Of a stretch of 26,422 nucleotides of DNA, positions 1 to 7,861 are shown in pieces (position 1 is the first letter of the stretch; each line of letters opens with the position of its first letter). The DNA comes from Pseudopedobacter sp039918235 (GTDB lineage: Bacteria > Bacteroidota > Bacteroidia > Sphingobacteriales > Sphingobacteriaceae). The position numbers and the translations under genes are program-made. The notes under the pieces are model-generated. The model was not told the origin of the DNA. It saw nothing but the letters and a program-made list of their open reading frames with translations, and did no database searches. The DNA is taken from NCBI GenBank assembly GCA_039918235.1, contig JBDSHZ010000051.1, positions 1 to 26,422 on the forward strand, given 5' to 3'.

Positions 1-3000
1 CGGTGCCCCGCCGGTCACGGTCAGGATGCCCGGAACATAGCTGATGCTGTAGTTGTTTGCCACTGCCCCGCTGGCCATGACCGGATAGGTGCCGGCAGGC
101 GATGAAGCTGTTGCCGTGGTAGTGAACGTAGGTAGAGTACCCAGGTTTGCGGCAGTTTCCGAATTCACAAAGCCACTGTAGCTTGCCGTAAAGACAGGAT
201 TGGTAGCACCCGCAAATTTTGTTTTACTAGCTGCCGTGATGGTCAATGGCGCAGGAATGACCGAAAAATCCCCTGCAGTATAATTAATGGTATAATTACT
301 ATCTAGTGCCAAAGTACCCTGACTAATATTATAAGTTCCTGGAAGTTCTCCTGCGGTTCGTTTTAATACTCCAGTAAATTTATCTACCCCAACAAGTGCG
401 GGTTGAAAGGTATAGGATAAAACTTGGTCTGTTGCCCCATATTCTTTAGATAGATTGCTCGCCTTAACAGAAATCTGCCTTTTGTCTATCGTGATCATTC
501 CTCCAGTATTGGTTACTATATAATTCCCCAACTTGTTATCAGGATCATTAAGTGTGGCAACAATTGGGTATTGCCCCACTGGCGTTAAAGGATCCAATCC
601 TTCGCTTGTAACGTTGATAGTAATCGGATCAATGAGCAGACCATCAACAAAACCAGTCACGGTAAATGGAAGTACATCTCCATATCTGCGCTGAATAGTA
701 GGACCTAATATGGTGATGGGTTGCTTTTCTACGGTAACAATTTGCTCAATAGTTGGTGCAGCAAAGTAGTTGTTGTTGCCGGGCTGGGTGGCGGTAACTT
801 TAGTACTGCCTGCCTTTAAAATGGTGGCAACGTTTCCGGTAATAGAAATAACCGTAGGATCTTCTGCTACATAAACAACATCTAGTCCACCAGAAGAGAT
901 GCGCTGTCCAACTTCAAAAGCAGCAATAGAACCATACACAATATTTTGAGGCGCATCAAAGGAGAAGGTCTGATCGAGTTGCGTGTCTATATAAGTACTC
1001 ATAGAAGCTGGGCTCACATTGCCTGCAATATCTACCGCAGCAACTGTAAAATAATACTTTTCGCCTGGTGTATAGTTGGTAAAAGTATAATTCGTACCTG
1101 AAGGATGAACATCGCCAAGTAACGCAGTTGGATGGTCTGAGGTTCCGTAAAATACCCTGTAAGCCAGAAGATCTGATGCTGCAACTGGCAACCAATCAAG
1201 TTTAATAACGTTGTCTGAAAAAATACCCGTAAGTGTCTGTGGTGTGGGTGGCACAATTTTATCAACAGTCACCCAATTTTCTGAAAGGCTGTTCAAATCA
1301 GTCCCGGGATTGCCGGCAAGGTCTTTATAGGCAACGTTAAAAGCTAAAAGTCCCTGGCTGTCCTGGTCGGTGACGGTATAGGCGACCTTCCATGTATTAA
1401 AGGAAGTATTTACAGCAACTATTGGATTATTGGCGATCGTTACAATGGGCGTACCAACAACTTCACTGAAGTAGATCGACAGCGTTACTACATCACCAAT
1501 TTTTGCGTATGCTTGTGCCGTACCGTTTGACAGCATAAATGCAGTGTTGACAGACGGTGCCGTAAGGTCTGTTTCAACGCTTCCACTCCCTCTAGATACC
1601 CTGTTGCCAGCATTGCCGGTCAAATCTTTAACATCTATACTAAAAGTAACGGTGCCTGTACGGTCATTGCTCAATACAATATAGGTAGCTTTCCAATCGT
1701 TGCCCGTAACATGGGTAACAGTTGCCGTTTTAGAAAGAATTTTCACTACAGGTGTTTGTATTGTTTCATCAGCTGTGAACAATAAAGTAATCTCATCACC
1801 TGCTTTCGCCAATGTGGTGGTAGCATTGTTTGAGACAATAGAAACAGCGCTCAATGTGGGTGATGTGGTATCAAATAGCACCGCTCCCGTTCCGGCAGTT
1901 ACCGCCGTTGCGGCAATACCACTCATGTCGGTAAAGCTGATGTTAAATGGAATGGTTCCCTGTGTATCAGTTGCCTGCATGGTATAAGCTGCGCTCCAAT
2001 TATTGCCGGTTAGCCTAGTTACCACTGCTGTTTCGCCGGCGATGGTAACTACTGGAGTAGGTATGTTTTCATTTGCAGTAAAAACCAGCGTAATTACATC
2101 GCCAATACATGCCCGGGTGGTATTGCTATTGCTGGAACTAATGGAAACACTACTGAGCGTTGGAGGGAATTTTTTAATTTCTAGATTTCCGGTAGCTGTG
2201 GTTGCCGTATAATTGTTGTGATTCAACGAAGCAGTTACCGCATAGGTGCCAATGGCTGTCGGTACCGTAGCATTTCCGTCATAGGTTACCGTTAACCCCG
2301 TTAATGAGGCCGGGTCTGTAGTAACTGTAACAGGTTTTGCCGTACCATCAAAATTCTGTAACAGATCGGCAAGGGTGATGGTTGCTGTTGCTTTGGAAAT
2401 AACCAGCGTACCGGTAGCGGGTGTTGCAGCATAATCGGTATTCGTTAAAGTTGCTGTTACCGCATAAGACCCGGCTACCGTTGGTGCAGTAGCACTCCCG
2501 TCATAGGTCACAGTCAGTCCCGTCAAATCTATGGGTTGTGTAGTTGCTGTAGCAGCTTTTGCCGTACCATCATAAACAGTAGTTAATCCGCTTAAAGTAA
2601 TTGTTGCCGAATTTTTTACGATTAAGGGCTGTATGACAGCAGCAGAAGCAAGGTAGTTGGTTGATGCAACTTGGGAGGCAGTAATGTTTGTAGTACCTGC
2701 CCCTTTTATATTAATTCTTGCACTTCCACCACTACCGGTAACGGTAGCCACTGCTGTGTTGCTACTGCCGTAGGTGATGCTGGTAACTGTATTGGTACTG
2801 GTTGCACCTGGAGCATAATTTGCATCACCAACCAATTTATCAGTTAATGCTGCAAAAGTAATGGTACCGGCACCTTTTGTAATGGTCATTGCCTGCACCA
2901 CAGGTGTGGCCGCCGCATAATCGGTATTTCCTGCTTGCGAAGCGGTGATATTCACACTCCCTGCGCTAACCAAATGCACCTTACCACTTACAATAGAAGC

Positions 3001-4794
3001 TTTTGAGGTACTGGAGCTGGAATAGCTAATGGGCAATCCTGAATCTGTTGTAGCTGGTGCAAAATCTGCTATCCCAGTAGCTTTACTGCCTAATGCGGGG
3101 AAAGTAATCGTTTGAGCAATTAACTTTTTGATGGTGGACGTATAGGTAGTGCTTGTTAATCCATCAACAGAGCTTACCACTGTGGTGATGGTATTTGAAC
3201 CATCATTCAAAATTATATTTGCATCCAGGTTAGCATTTGTGATGTCAATATTGTTCACCTTAACAGTATAATTAGCGTCATTGGCAACCGGGGTAATGGT
3301 AATGGATGAAATTGCCGGCTGAACCGTTGCGGTATAGGCATAAGTATTTGGATCAAACACAGGGCTCAACGTACCACTGCTAACCGTATAACTACTAAGC
3401 CCTATTGTTCGGGTAAATTTTATTGCATAATTTTTCACTGTACCGTCGCTGGCTGTTACCACCACGGGTATGTTATTAAGCCCTTCAATAAGGTTGATAT
3501 TGACCGAAGCTACACCAGAAACAGTGGCATTTCCATTTACTGTTACCGTTGCGGATTGATCACTTAAAGTAGGCGTGATGGTGATACTTGTATTGGCAAC
3601 ACTGGTGTTATATTCCAACACGTCTTTGTCAAACGTAGGACTCAGAGTTCCTACATTGGTGCTGATGGCCGCCAAATCTGCATTCCCAGATACAACTTTA
3701 ATGGTTACTTCGCCAGAAACCCTTGTATTGTTAGCATCATAACCATATACTGTGTAAATCTTTTCTGCACTTCCTTCTAAAGGTGTGCCTGCAATAGCGC
3801 CCGAATTATAATCGAAGGTTAAACCTGCTGGCAAAGCAGGGGTAATAAAAAGCCCCCCCTTCGGTACCAAATAAGTTAAATTGCTAAGCACATCATCCGT
3901 ACCATAAATAAGGCCTTGTGCATCAACCGCAACACCAAAATAGGTTGCACCCACAGCTCTGGTTACCAATGTGGTAGCAACCGCCCCACTGATACTGCCC
4001 GGAGATAAAATCTTAACACTTCTATCATCGGCGATAACCAAATTACCCGCATTATCCATGGTGAGTCCCATGGGTGCGGTAAAACCAGTAAAGGTTTCTA
4101 AAAGTGCCCCGAAAGGACTTAATTTTGTGATGGTTTTATCGAGTACATCTGAAACGAAAACGTTTCCAACATTATCAACTGTAATTCCGTATGGTCTTTT
4201 AAAAGTAGGCCCGAAAACTGTAGTAGTTGCGCCATTGGCACTTATCTTTTTTACCACTCCTCCATCCTGACCAACAAACAATTCCCCCTTTTTAGTAAGT
4301 GCTACTGAGATTGCCTTGGTGATTCCTGTGCCATACGTAGCGGTAGTATTTGCGATAATATTTATTCTTTTCAATCCGACTCCATAATCCGCAACATAAA
4401 TATAGGTTCCGTCTGTTGCAATTTGACAGGGAGAAAGAAAACCCGACCCCTTGGTGGTATAAGGACCAGTTCTGGGATCGTTACTGGGTACCATTCCAGT
4501 AGGTGTAAATTTACGAATGACACCAGTTGATGGAGTTGTTGCTACATACATCACTCCATCCTGGGAGGAGGCTATGCCAGAGGGGTAGTCCAGAAAATCT
4601 GGGCTTACATCCAGCCTGCTGCCTATGGAAGTATAACCGTAGTTCGGCACACCCGCTTTACTCGGAACTACAGAAGTTGCTGGAGTGCCAACTGTAAATG
4701 TATTGGTCCCAGTTGGATAGGTAACATACAATTGTGCAGAAGCATTCACTGAACAAAAAACCAACAATATGAAGAAATAATGATTCCACTTCAT
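1..4794 (-). CDS. Giant secreted MBG/NHL/Ig multidomain surface protein, 3' end off the window
   Basis: The frame is open from ATG at 4794 to the window edge, giving 1598 codons with no stop, so the C-terminus is missing. Residues 1-20 form a signal peptide ending in ASAQ. About residues 50-310 hold six NHL-like blades, seen as recurring patterns such as RPYGITVDNVGNVFVSDV and APMGLTMDNAGNLVIADD. Then come a putative-Ig segment (about 310-360), two cadherin-like beta-sandwich domains (about 365-545), Big/MBG-like repeats, three Ig-like repeats of roughly 100 residues each (nt about 1260-2180), a fibronectin III domain (about 1180-1265) and further MBG domains that run off the edge. Such proteins in Bacteroidota are cell-surface or secreted and often end in a type IX secretion sorting domain; that part cannot be seen here. 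Ligand or adhesive role is unknown. The protein has very few cysteines. The first 120 bases of the window are clearly GC-richer than the rest. Confidence 0.9.
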   Translation of the reverse strand, partial: MKWNHYFFILLVFCSVNASAQLYVTYPTGTNTFTVGTPATSVVPSKAGVPNYGYTSIGSRLDVSPDFLDYPSGIASSQDGVMYVATTPSTGVIRKFTPTGMVPSNDPRTGPYTTKGSGFLSPCQIATDGTYIYVADYGVGLKRINIIANTTATYGTGITKAISVALTKKGELFVGQDGGVVKKISANGATTTVFGPTFKRPYGITVDNVGNVFVSDVLDKTITKLSPFGALLETFTGFTAPMGLTMDNAGNLVIADDRSVKILSPGSISGAVATTLVTRAVGATYFGVAVDAQGLIYGTDDVLSNLTYLVPKGGLFITPALPAGLTFDYNSGAIAGTPLEGSAEKIYTVYGYDANNTRVSGEVTIKVVSGNADLAAISTNVGTLSPTFDKDVLEYNTSVANTSITITPTLSDQSATVTVNGNATVSGVASVNINLIEGLNNIPVVVTASDGTVKNYAIKFTRTIGLSSYTVSSGTLSPVFDPNTYAYTATVQPAISSITITPVANDANYTVKVNNIDITNANLDANIILNDGSNTITTVVSSVDGLTSTTYTSTIKKLIAQTITFPALGSKATGIADFAPATTDSGLPISYSSSSTSKASIVSGKVHLVSAGSVNITASQAGNTDYAAATPVVQAMTITKGAGTITFAALTDKLVGDANYAPGATSTNTVTSITYGSSNTAVATVTGSGGSARINIKGAGTTNITASQVASTNYLASAAVIQPLIVKNSATITLSGLTTVYDGTAKAATATTQPIDLTGLTVTYDGSATAPTVAGSYAVTATLTNTDYAATPATGTLVISKATATITLADLLQNFDGTAKPVTVTTDPASLTGLTVTYDGNATVPTAIGTYAVTASLNHNNYTATTATGNLEIKKFPPTLSSVSISSSNSNTTRACIGDVITLVFTANENIPTPVVTIAGETAVVTRLTGNNWSAAYTMQATDTQGTIPFNISFTDMSGIAATAVTAGTGAVLFDTTSPTLSAVSIVSNNATTTLAKAGDEITLLFTADETIQTPVVKILSKTATVTHVTGNDWKATYIVLSNDRTGTVTFSIDVKDLTGNAGNRVSRGSGSVETDLTAPSVNTAFMLSNGTAQAYAKIGDVVTLSIYFSEVVGTPIVTIANNPIVAVNTSFNTWKVAYTVTDQDSQGLLAFNVAYKDLAGNPGTDLNSLSENWVTVDKIVPPTPQTLTGIFSDNVIKLDWLPVAASDLLAYRVFYGTSDHPTALLGDVHPSGTNYTFTNYTPGEKYYFTVAAVDIAGNVSPASMSTYIDTQLDQTFSFDAPQNIVYGSIAAFEVGQRISSGGLDVVYVAEDPTVISITGNVATILKAGSTKVTATQPGNNNYFAAPTIEQIVTVEKQPITILGPTIQRRYGDVLPFTVTGFVDGLLIDPITINVTSEGLDPLTPVGQYPIVATLNDPDNKLGNYIVTNTGGMITIDKRQISVKASNLSKEYGATDQVLSYTFQPALVGVDKFTGVLKRTAGELPGTYNISQGTLALDSNYTINYTAGDFSVIPAPLTITAASKTKFAGATNPVFTASYSGFVNSETAANLGTLPTFTTTATASSPAGTYPVMASGAVANNYSISYVPGILTVTGGAP

Positions 4795-5145
4795 ACCGAA
4801 TTTGGAGGTATAAAAAAACGGGAATAAAAGCTTTTGAGAGAGGAGCGAAATTTTAGGCATCTAAATGACTTAATAATTAAAATTAATTGTGAATGCTTAA
4901 GTGTGGCAAAAAGTAATTGAAAACGTAAGAATGTTATTGAATACAAAGGATGACAATAAAACTTAAACTGACTAAACTGCCACGTAGACAAAGCGTAGAC
5001 GTTAAATTTAACTACCTGTAAATAAGTGTTTTATTTTAAAAATACCTGAATGTTAATCTTGTAGATTTGAGTCTCAAAGAACAAGATATACTGTAAATAA
5101 AAATACCTGAATAGGATACTGAAAGGGAAATTAATTCCTACTGGA
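4795..5145. other. AT-rich intergenic region upstream of the giant surface protein
   Basis: This 351-bp gap has no convincing gene. It must hold the start region of the leftward surface-protein gene, but I found no exact TAnnTTTG box on that strand. The 11-mer AAATACCTGAA or its close variant occurs twice (about 5039-5050 and 5098-5110), and CTGTAAATAA also occurs twice (about 5014 and 5091). These are short direct repeats of unknown meaning. A weak inverted repeat near 5130-5150 follows the stop of the gene at 5146 but lacks a T-tract, so I do not call a terminator. Confidence 0.5.
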
Positions 5146-6891
5146 TTAATCTTCAGAAATGGGAGTAGCCATTTTCTTGTATAGCCTTGTTTTGGCTCTT
5201 CTTACACTGGCTGGGTCTATATCCAAAAGCGTTGCAATTTCTTTATGGCTAAGCTTCATATGAAAATAGGTATGTAATCTTATTTCTCTGGGTGTGAGAT
5301 TTGAATGTGATTGCTTCAGCTCTTTGAAAAAATCAGGATGTACATGCTCGAAATGAATTCTAAAATTATTCCAATCATTATCCAGTTGCACATTACTTTC
5401 TATTACCTTATTAATTTCGAGTAAGTTCTTTCTGGTATGGTAACGATCCATCCAATTTAGCTTTTGCAATTGTTCTTTTAAGAAGGCTAGCAACTCCCCT
5501 TTTTGAACCATGTTTAAAGCAGATGAGGCCAGTTCACGTTGGTTAAGTTCCAATCGCCCCTGCAAAAGTTCATTTCTTTCCTTTTCCAAAATAATTGCTA
5601 CGTTCACCTCATCTAGTTCATGTTCTCTAAGCTTTTTTAAATAGCCAATTTCTTTTAATCCGAACTCCAAGTCACGTCTTTCTATTTCTTTGGCATTTAA
5701 ATCTTTCATTATAGAACGTGTACGGGTTATTAAGGCAATAGAAAAACCCAGTGCCTGTGCAATAACAACCGAAACAGGTAAAAATTGATCATACTGACTT
5801 TGTGTGGATACAACTACATGAAATATTGGAATACATAACATAAATAGTAAGGGTAATAAATTTGCCAACAGAAAAGGAAGAGAAAGTGGAACCTTTTTAA
5901 ATGCTGCTCTGATACAAATAAAGAGTATGAAAAAAATTATTACACCGCAGTAAACATTATCATATACTATTGTATAAAAATCCATGCAAAAGCCTGAAAC
6001 ATTAATGATTATATTAATAAAACTTAAAATGATGTAAGTTCCCACAAGGTATTTAATAAGTTTATCTTCTACAGGAAGGTATTTAGGGGTATTAAGATAA
6101 TTTCTTACGAGTTGCATAAAAGCATAAAATATGATTACAATAGAAATATGTGTAAGCAGGTTATTTATATTGTAAGTAATCACCTCATTTTCTAAGATAT
6201 AACTGAGAACTGGATTGGGGATTCTGAAAAAATACCAGTAGGAGGTTAAATAAACCATTCCACCCAATTGAATGATTAAATAGTAGAATACTGATCGGTC
6301 TTTAAAGAAGAGATAAATGTATAGGTTATTTAAAAAAAACAAACCTAAAACCGTTAACCCAATCCAAAGTGCAAATTTGATGTTATCGTCTACAGCATCT
6401 AATTTTTCCTTGGATGAGATTATTATGCTTGCCTTAAACTTATCATTTACAATATTGGGCGTATTTACATTGACCCATATATAAAATGTATCAATAGTTT
6501 GGTTTTTGATCTTAAAATAGTGAACACCTAATAACCATGGTTTTTGAATATTTTGTAGAATAGAGCTATTAGCCATCCATTTTTCACTTGAAGAATCAAA
6601 GTAATAGAATGTGGTGGCTAAATTTGGTTTCACCGTTAAGGTGTAGTTTTTCACATCATCTGATGGATTATGTGCAATAACCTTAAGCCAGTAGGCTGTT
6701 GCGCCAATTAAAGAATCTGTTTCTTTAAAATGCAAACCAGGGCTATTTACAACGTCATGGATTGAAAACTTATGATCTTTTAGTACAGAAAATTTAACTT
6801 CTTCATTTTGATCAGCTAATTGATTTACTTTTTGAGCAAAACCAGCTGTAGAAAATAAAATAAACAGGAAGTTAACAAATAACTTAATCAA
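5146..6891 (-). CDS. 7TMR-DISM membrane sensor with C-terminal LuxR-like helix-turn-helix
   Basis: A 581-residue membrane protein. Residues 1-20 are a signal peptide (ends GFAQ). About 25-160 form a periplasmic beta-rich 7TMR-DISM extracellular domain. Seven hydrophobic helices follow between about 172 and 392. About 395-480 is a charged coiled coil, and the last ~50 residues contain LTPREIRLHTYF and then SHKEIATLLDIDPASVRRAK, the layout of a LuxR/GerE-type helix-turn-helix. There is no histidine-kinase or receiver domain, so a periplasmic signal may be passed straight to a membrane-tethered DNA-binding domain; this is inference from domain order. The preceding FEHVHPDFF segment is typical of Bacteroidota sensors of this kind. 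The next gene leftward on the same strand, 351 bp away, encodes the giant surface protein and is a possible target. Ligand unknown. Confidence 0.88.
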   Translation of the reverse strand: MIKLFVNFLFILFSTAGFAQKVNQLADQNEEVKFSVLKDHKFSIHDVVNSPGLHFKETDSLIGATAYWLKVIAHNPSDDVKNYTLTVKPNLATTFYYFDSSSEKWMANSSILQNIQKPWLLGVHYFKIKNQTIDTFYIWVNVNTPNIVNDKFKASIIISSKEKLDAVDDNIKFALWIGLTVLGLFFLNNLYIYLFFKDRSVFYYLIIQLGGMVYLTSYWYFFRIPNPVLSYILENEVITYNINNLLTHISIVIIFYAFMQLVRNYLNTPKYLPVEDKLIKYLVGTYIILSFINIIINVSGFCMDFYTIVYDNVYCGVIIFFILFICIRAAFKKVPLSLPFLLANLLPLLFMLCIPIFHVVVSTQSQYDQFLPVSVVIAQALGFSIALITRTRSIMKDLNAKEIERRDLEFGLKEIGYLKKLREHELDEVNVAIILEKERNELLQGRLELNQRELASSALNMVQKGELLAFLKEQLQKLNWMDRYHTRKNLLEINKVIESNVQLDNDWNNFRIHFEHVHPDFFKELKQSHSNLTPREIRLHTYFHMKLSHKEIATLLDIDPASVRRAKTRLYKKMATPISED

Positions 6892-6957
6892 AATAACTAG
6901 GGATTTCAGATGACTAACATAAAAGCTATGAATTTACAAAAAAGCTGTATATAAAAT

Positions 6958-6965
6958 CAAATGTA
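6958..6965 (-). promoter_or_regulatory. Bacteroidota -7 box for the DISM/LuxR sensor gene
   Basis: On the minus strand the sequence reads TACATTTG, an exact TAnnTTTG match, about 66 bases upstream of the ATG at 6891. A TTTG lies further upstream, but closer than the usual -33 to -7 spacing, so only the -7 box is supported. Confidence 0.45.
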
Positions 6966-7010
6966 TGAGGCATGATGCAAATTTTATATCTTTTTTATAG
7001 GAGATACTTA

Positions 7011-7066
7011 TTGAAACTATAAGCTCAAGGTTGAAAGCTGAAAGCTCAAGTCTGAATAAAGCTAAA
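7011..7066 (+). repeat. Degenerate heptamer array (TGAAAGC family), copy 1
   Basis: Eight successive 7-mers in strict register: TTGAAAC, TATAAGC, TCAAGGT, TGAAAGC, TGAAAGC, TCAAGTC, TGAATAA, AGCTAAA. The consensus is TGAAAGC. The array lies immediately upstream of the promoter of the gene at 7084. Similar arrays occur at 7719-7760, 7801-7856 (opposite strand) and 24831-24893. Confidence 0.7.
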
Positions 7067-7072
7067 GATTTT

Positions 7073-7080
7073 TATATTTG
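7073..7080 (+). promoter_or_regulatory. -7 box placing transcription at the start codon (possible leaderless mRNA)
   Basis: TATATTTG is an exact TAnnTTTG match that ends three bases before ATG 7084. With the usual spacing of this box, transcription would begin at or next to the A of the ATG. This argues against using the TTG at 7078 as start, because that codon lies inside the box. No clear -33 TTTG is seen. Confidence 0.5.
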
Positions 7081-7083
7081 ACC

Positions 7084-7713
7084 ATGAAAAAGATTGAAGC
7101 CTATGAAGACATGGAGCAGGCCATGCTTTCGCTAGACAATGGCGGTAGGTTTTATAATTTACTTGCCAAAGCCAACAACCGGGTGATTAGCCCTGCTGAA
7201 GTAGGGAAAGTAATAGGTGCTTCTAGCGATAAACAAAAAATGGTGCTTTATCTGGAGCTTTCTTTAGCGAAACTTTCTCATGGCATGAAATGTATTCTAC
7301 TAGAAAAGCTGACGCCTGAATTAAGGTTGAGCTACGAAAAATATAAGCCACAAATTCTTTTGCCGTGTGAAGCTGAAGAAAAAGGAAAAATAGACGCCAA
7401 CGCCATCATAAACGGAATCCCCAAACTTATCGATGCCAAAAATGAATTCAAAGGTTTTATCATCATGCCCATTATGGCCGGAAATGTCATGAGCATGATG
7501 ATGATTCCGATCATGGATAAATATGAAGTTTACGAGTTAATGGATGAAAAAAATGGAGAAAGTTTTTTTATAGCACATGCCAAAGGAGAAACAAAATTGC
7601 CACAGCAACCCCTAAAAATTGCTGGAATAATTAAAGAATTGAAACCAAACAAAAACGGAGAAGGAATGATTAAGAAATTTTTAGAAGCCAGTTATTATTT
7701 ACAGGATGAATAG
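7084..7713 (+). CDS. Conserved-looking cytoplasmic protein of unknown function
   Basis: A 209-residue protein starting MKKIEAYEDMEQAM. I do not recognise a family. There is no signal peptide or clear membrane helix. The C-terminal half has an unusually methionine-rich hydrophobic stretch (about residues 124-147; FIIMPIMAGN then SMMMIPIMDKYEVYEL) within a region that reads as alternating beta strands. The TTG at 7078 could extend the frame by two codons but lies inside a -7 promoter box, so ATG 7084 is preferred. The gene stands alone, between a minus-strand sensor gene upstream and the convergent porin operon downstream, with degenerate heptamer repeats on both sides. Codon use looks native. 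Confidence 0.75.
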   Translation: MKKIEAYEDMEQAMLSLDNGGRFYNLLAKANNRVISPAEVGKVIGASSDKQKMVLYLELSLAKLSHGMKCILLEKLTPELRLSYEKYKPQILLPCEAEEKGKIDANAIINGIPKLIDAKNEFKGFIIMPIMAGNVMSMMMIPIMDKYEVYELMDEKNGESFFIAHAKGETKLPQQPLKIAGIIKELKPNKNGEGMIKKFLEASYYLQDE

Positions 7714-7718
7714 TTTAT

Positions 7719-7760
7719 ATAATGCTAAAAGCAAAATGCAGAAAGCTTAAAGGAACAAAG
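7719..7760 (+). repeat. Degenerate heptamer array (TGAAAGC family), copy 2
   Basis: Six 7-mers in register: ATAATGC, TAAAAGC, AAAATGC, AGAAAGC, TTAAAGG, AACAAAG. It starts six bases after the stop codon of the gene at 7084-7713, so that gene has arrays of this type on both sides. Confidence 0.55.
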
Positions 7761-7800
7761 GTTCAATTACAAGAGACCCTGCTAATAAAAAAATCACAGA

Positions 7801-7856
7801 CTTCCGTCTTCCGACCTCCGACTTCCCAATTCTGACCTCCGTCCTCCGACTTCCCT
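7801..7856 (-). repeat. Degenerate heptamer array (CTTCCGA on plus, TCGGAAG on minus)
   Basis: Eight 7-mers fill 56 bases exactly: CTTCCGT, CTTCCGA, CCTCCGA, CTTCCCA, ATTCTGA, CCTCCGT, CCTCCGA, CTTCCCT. On the minus strand the consensus in a shifted register is GGAAGTC, related to the TGAAAGC arrays. The array ends five bases before the stop codon of the porin gene, inside a convergent intergenic gap, and may take the place of a conventional terminator region. No hairpin plus T-tract is seen. Confidence 0.75.
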
Positions 7857-7861
7857 AAAAT

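Noticed and set aside
4791..4991. Small minus-strand gene just upstream of the surface protein
   Set aside because: The 66-codon frame overlaps the surface-protein start, has poor protein composition and no promoter box.
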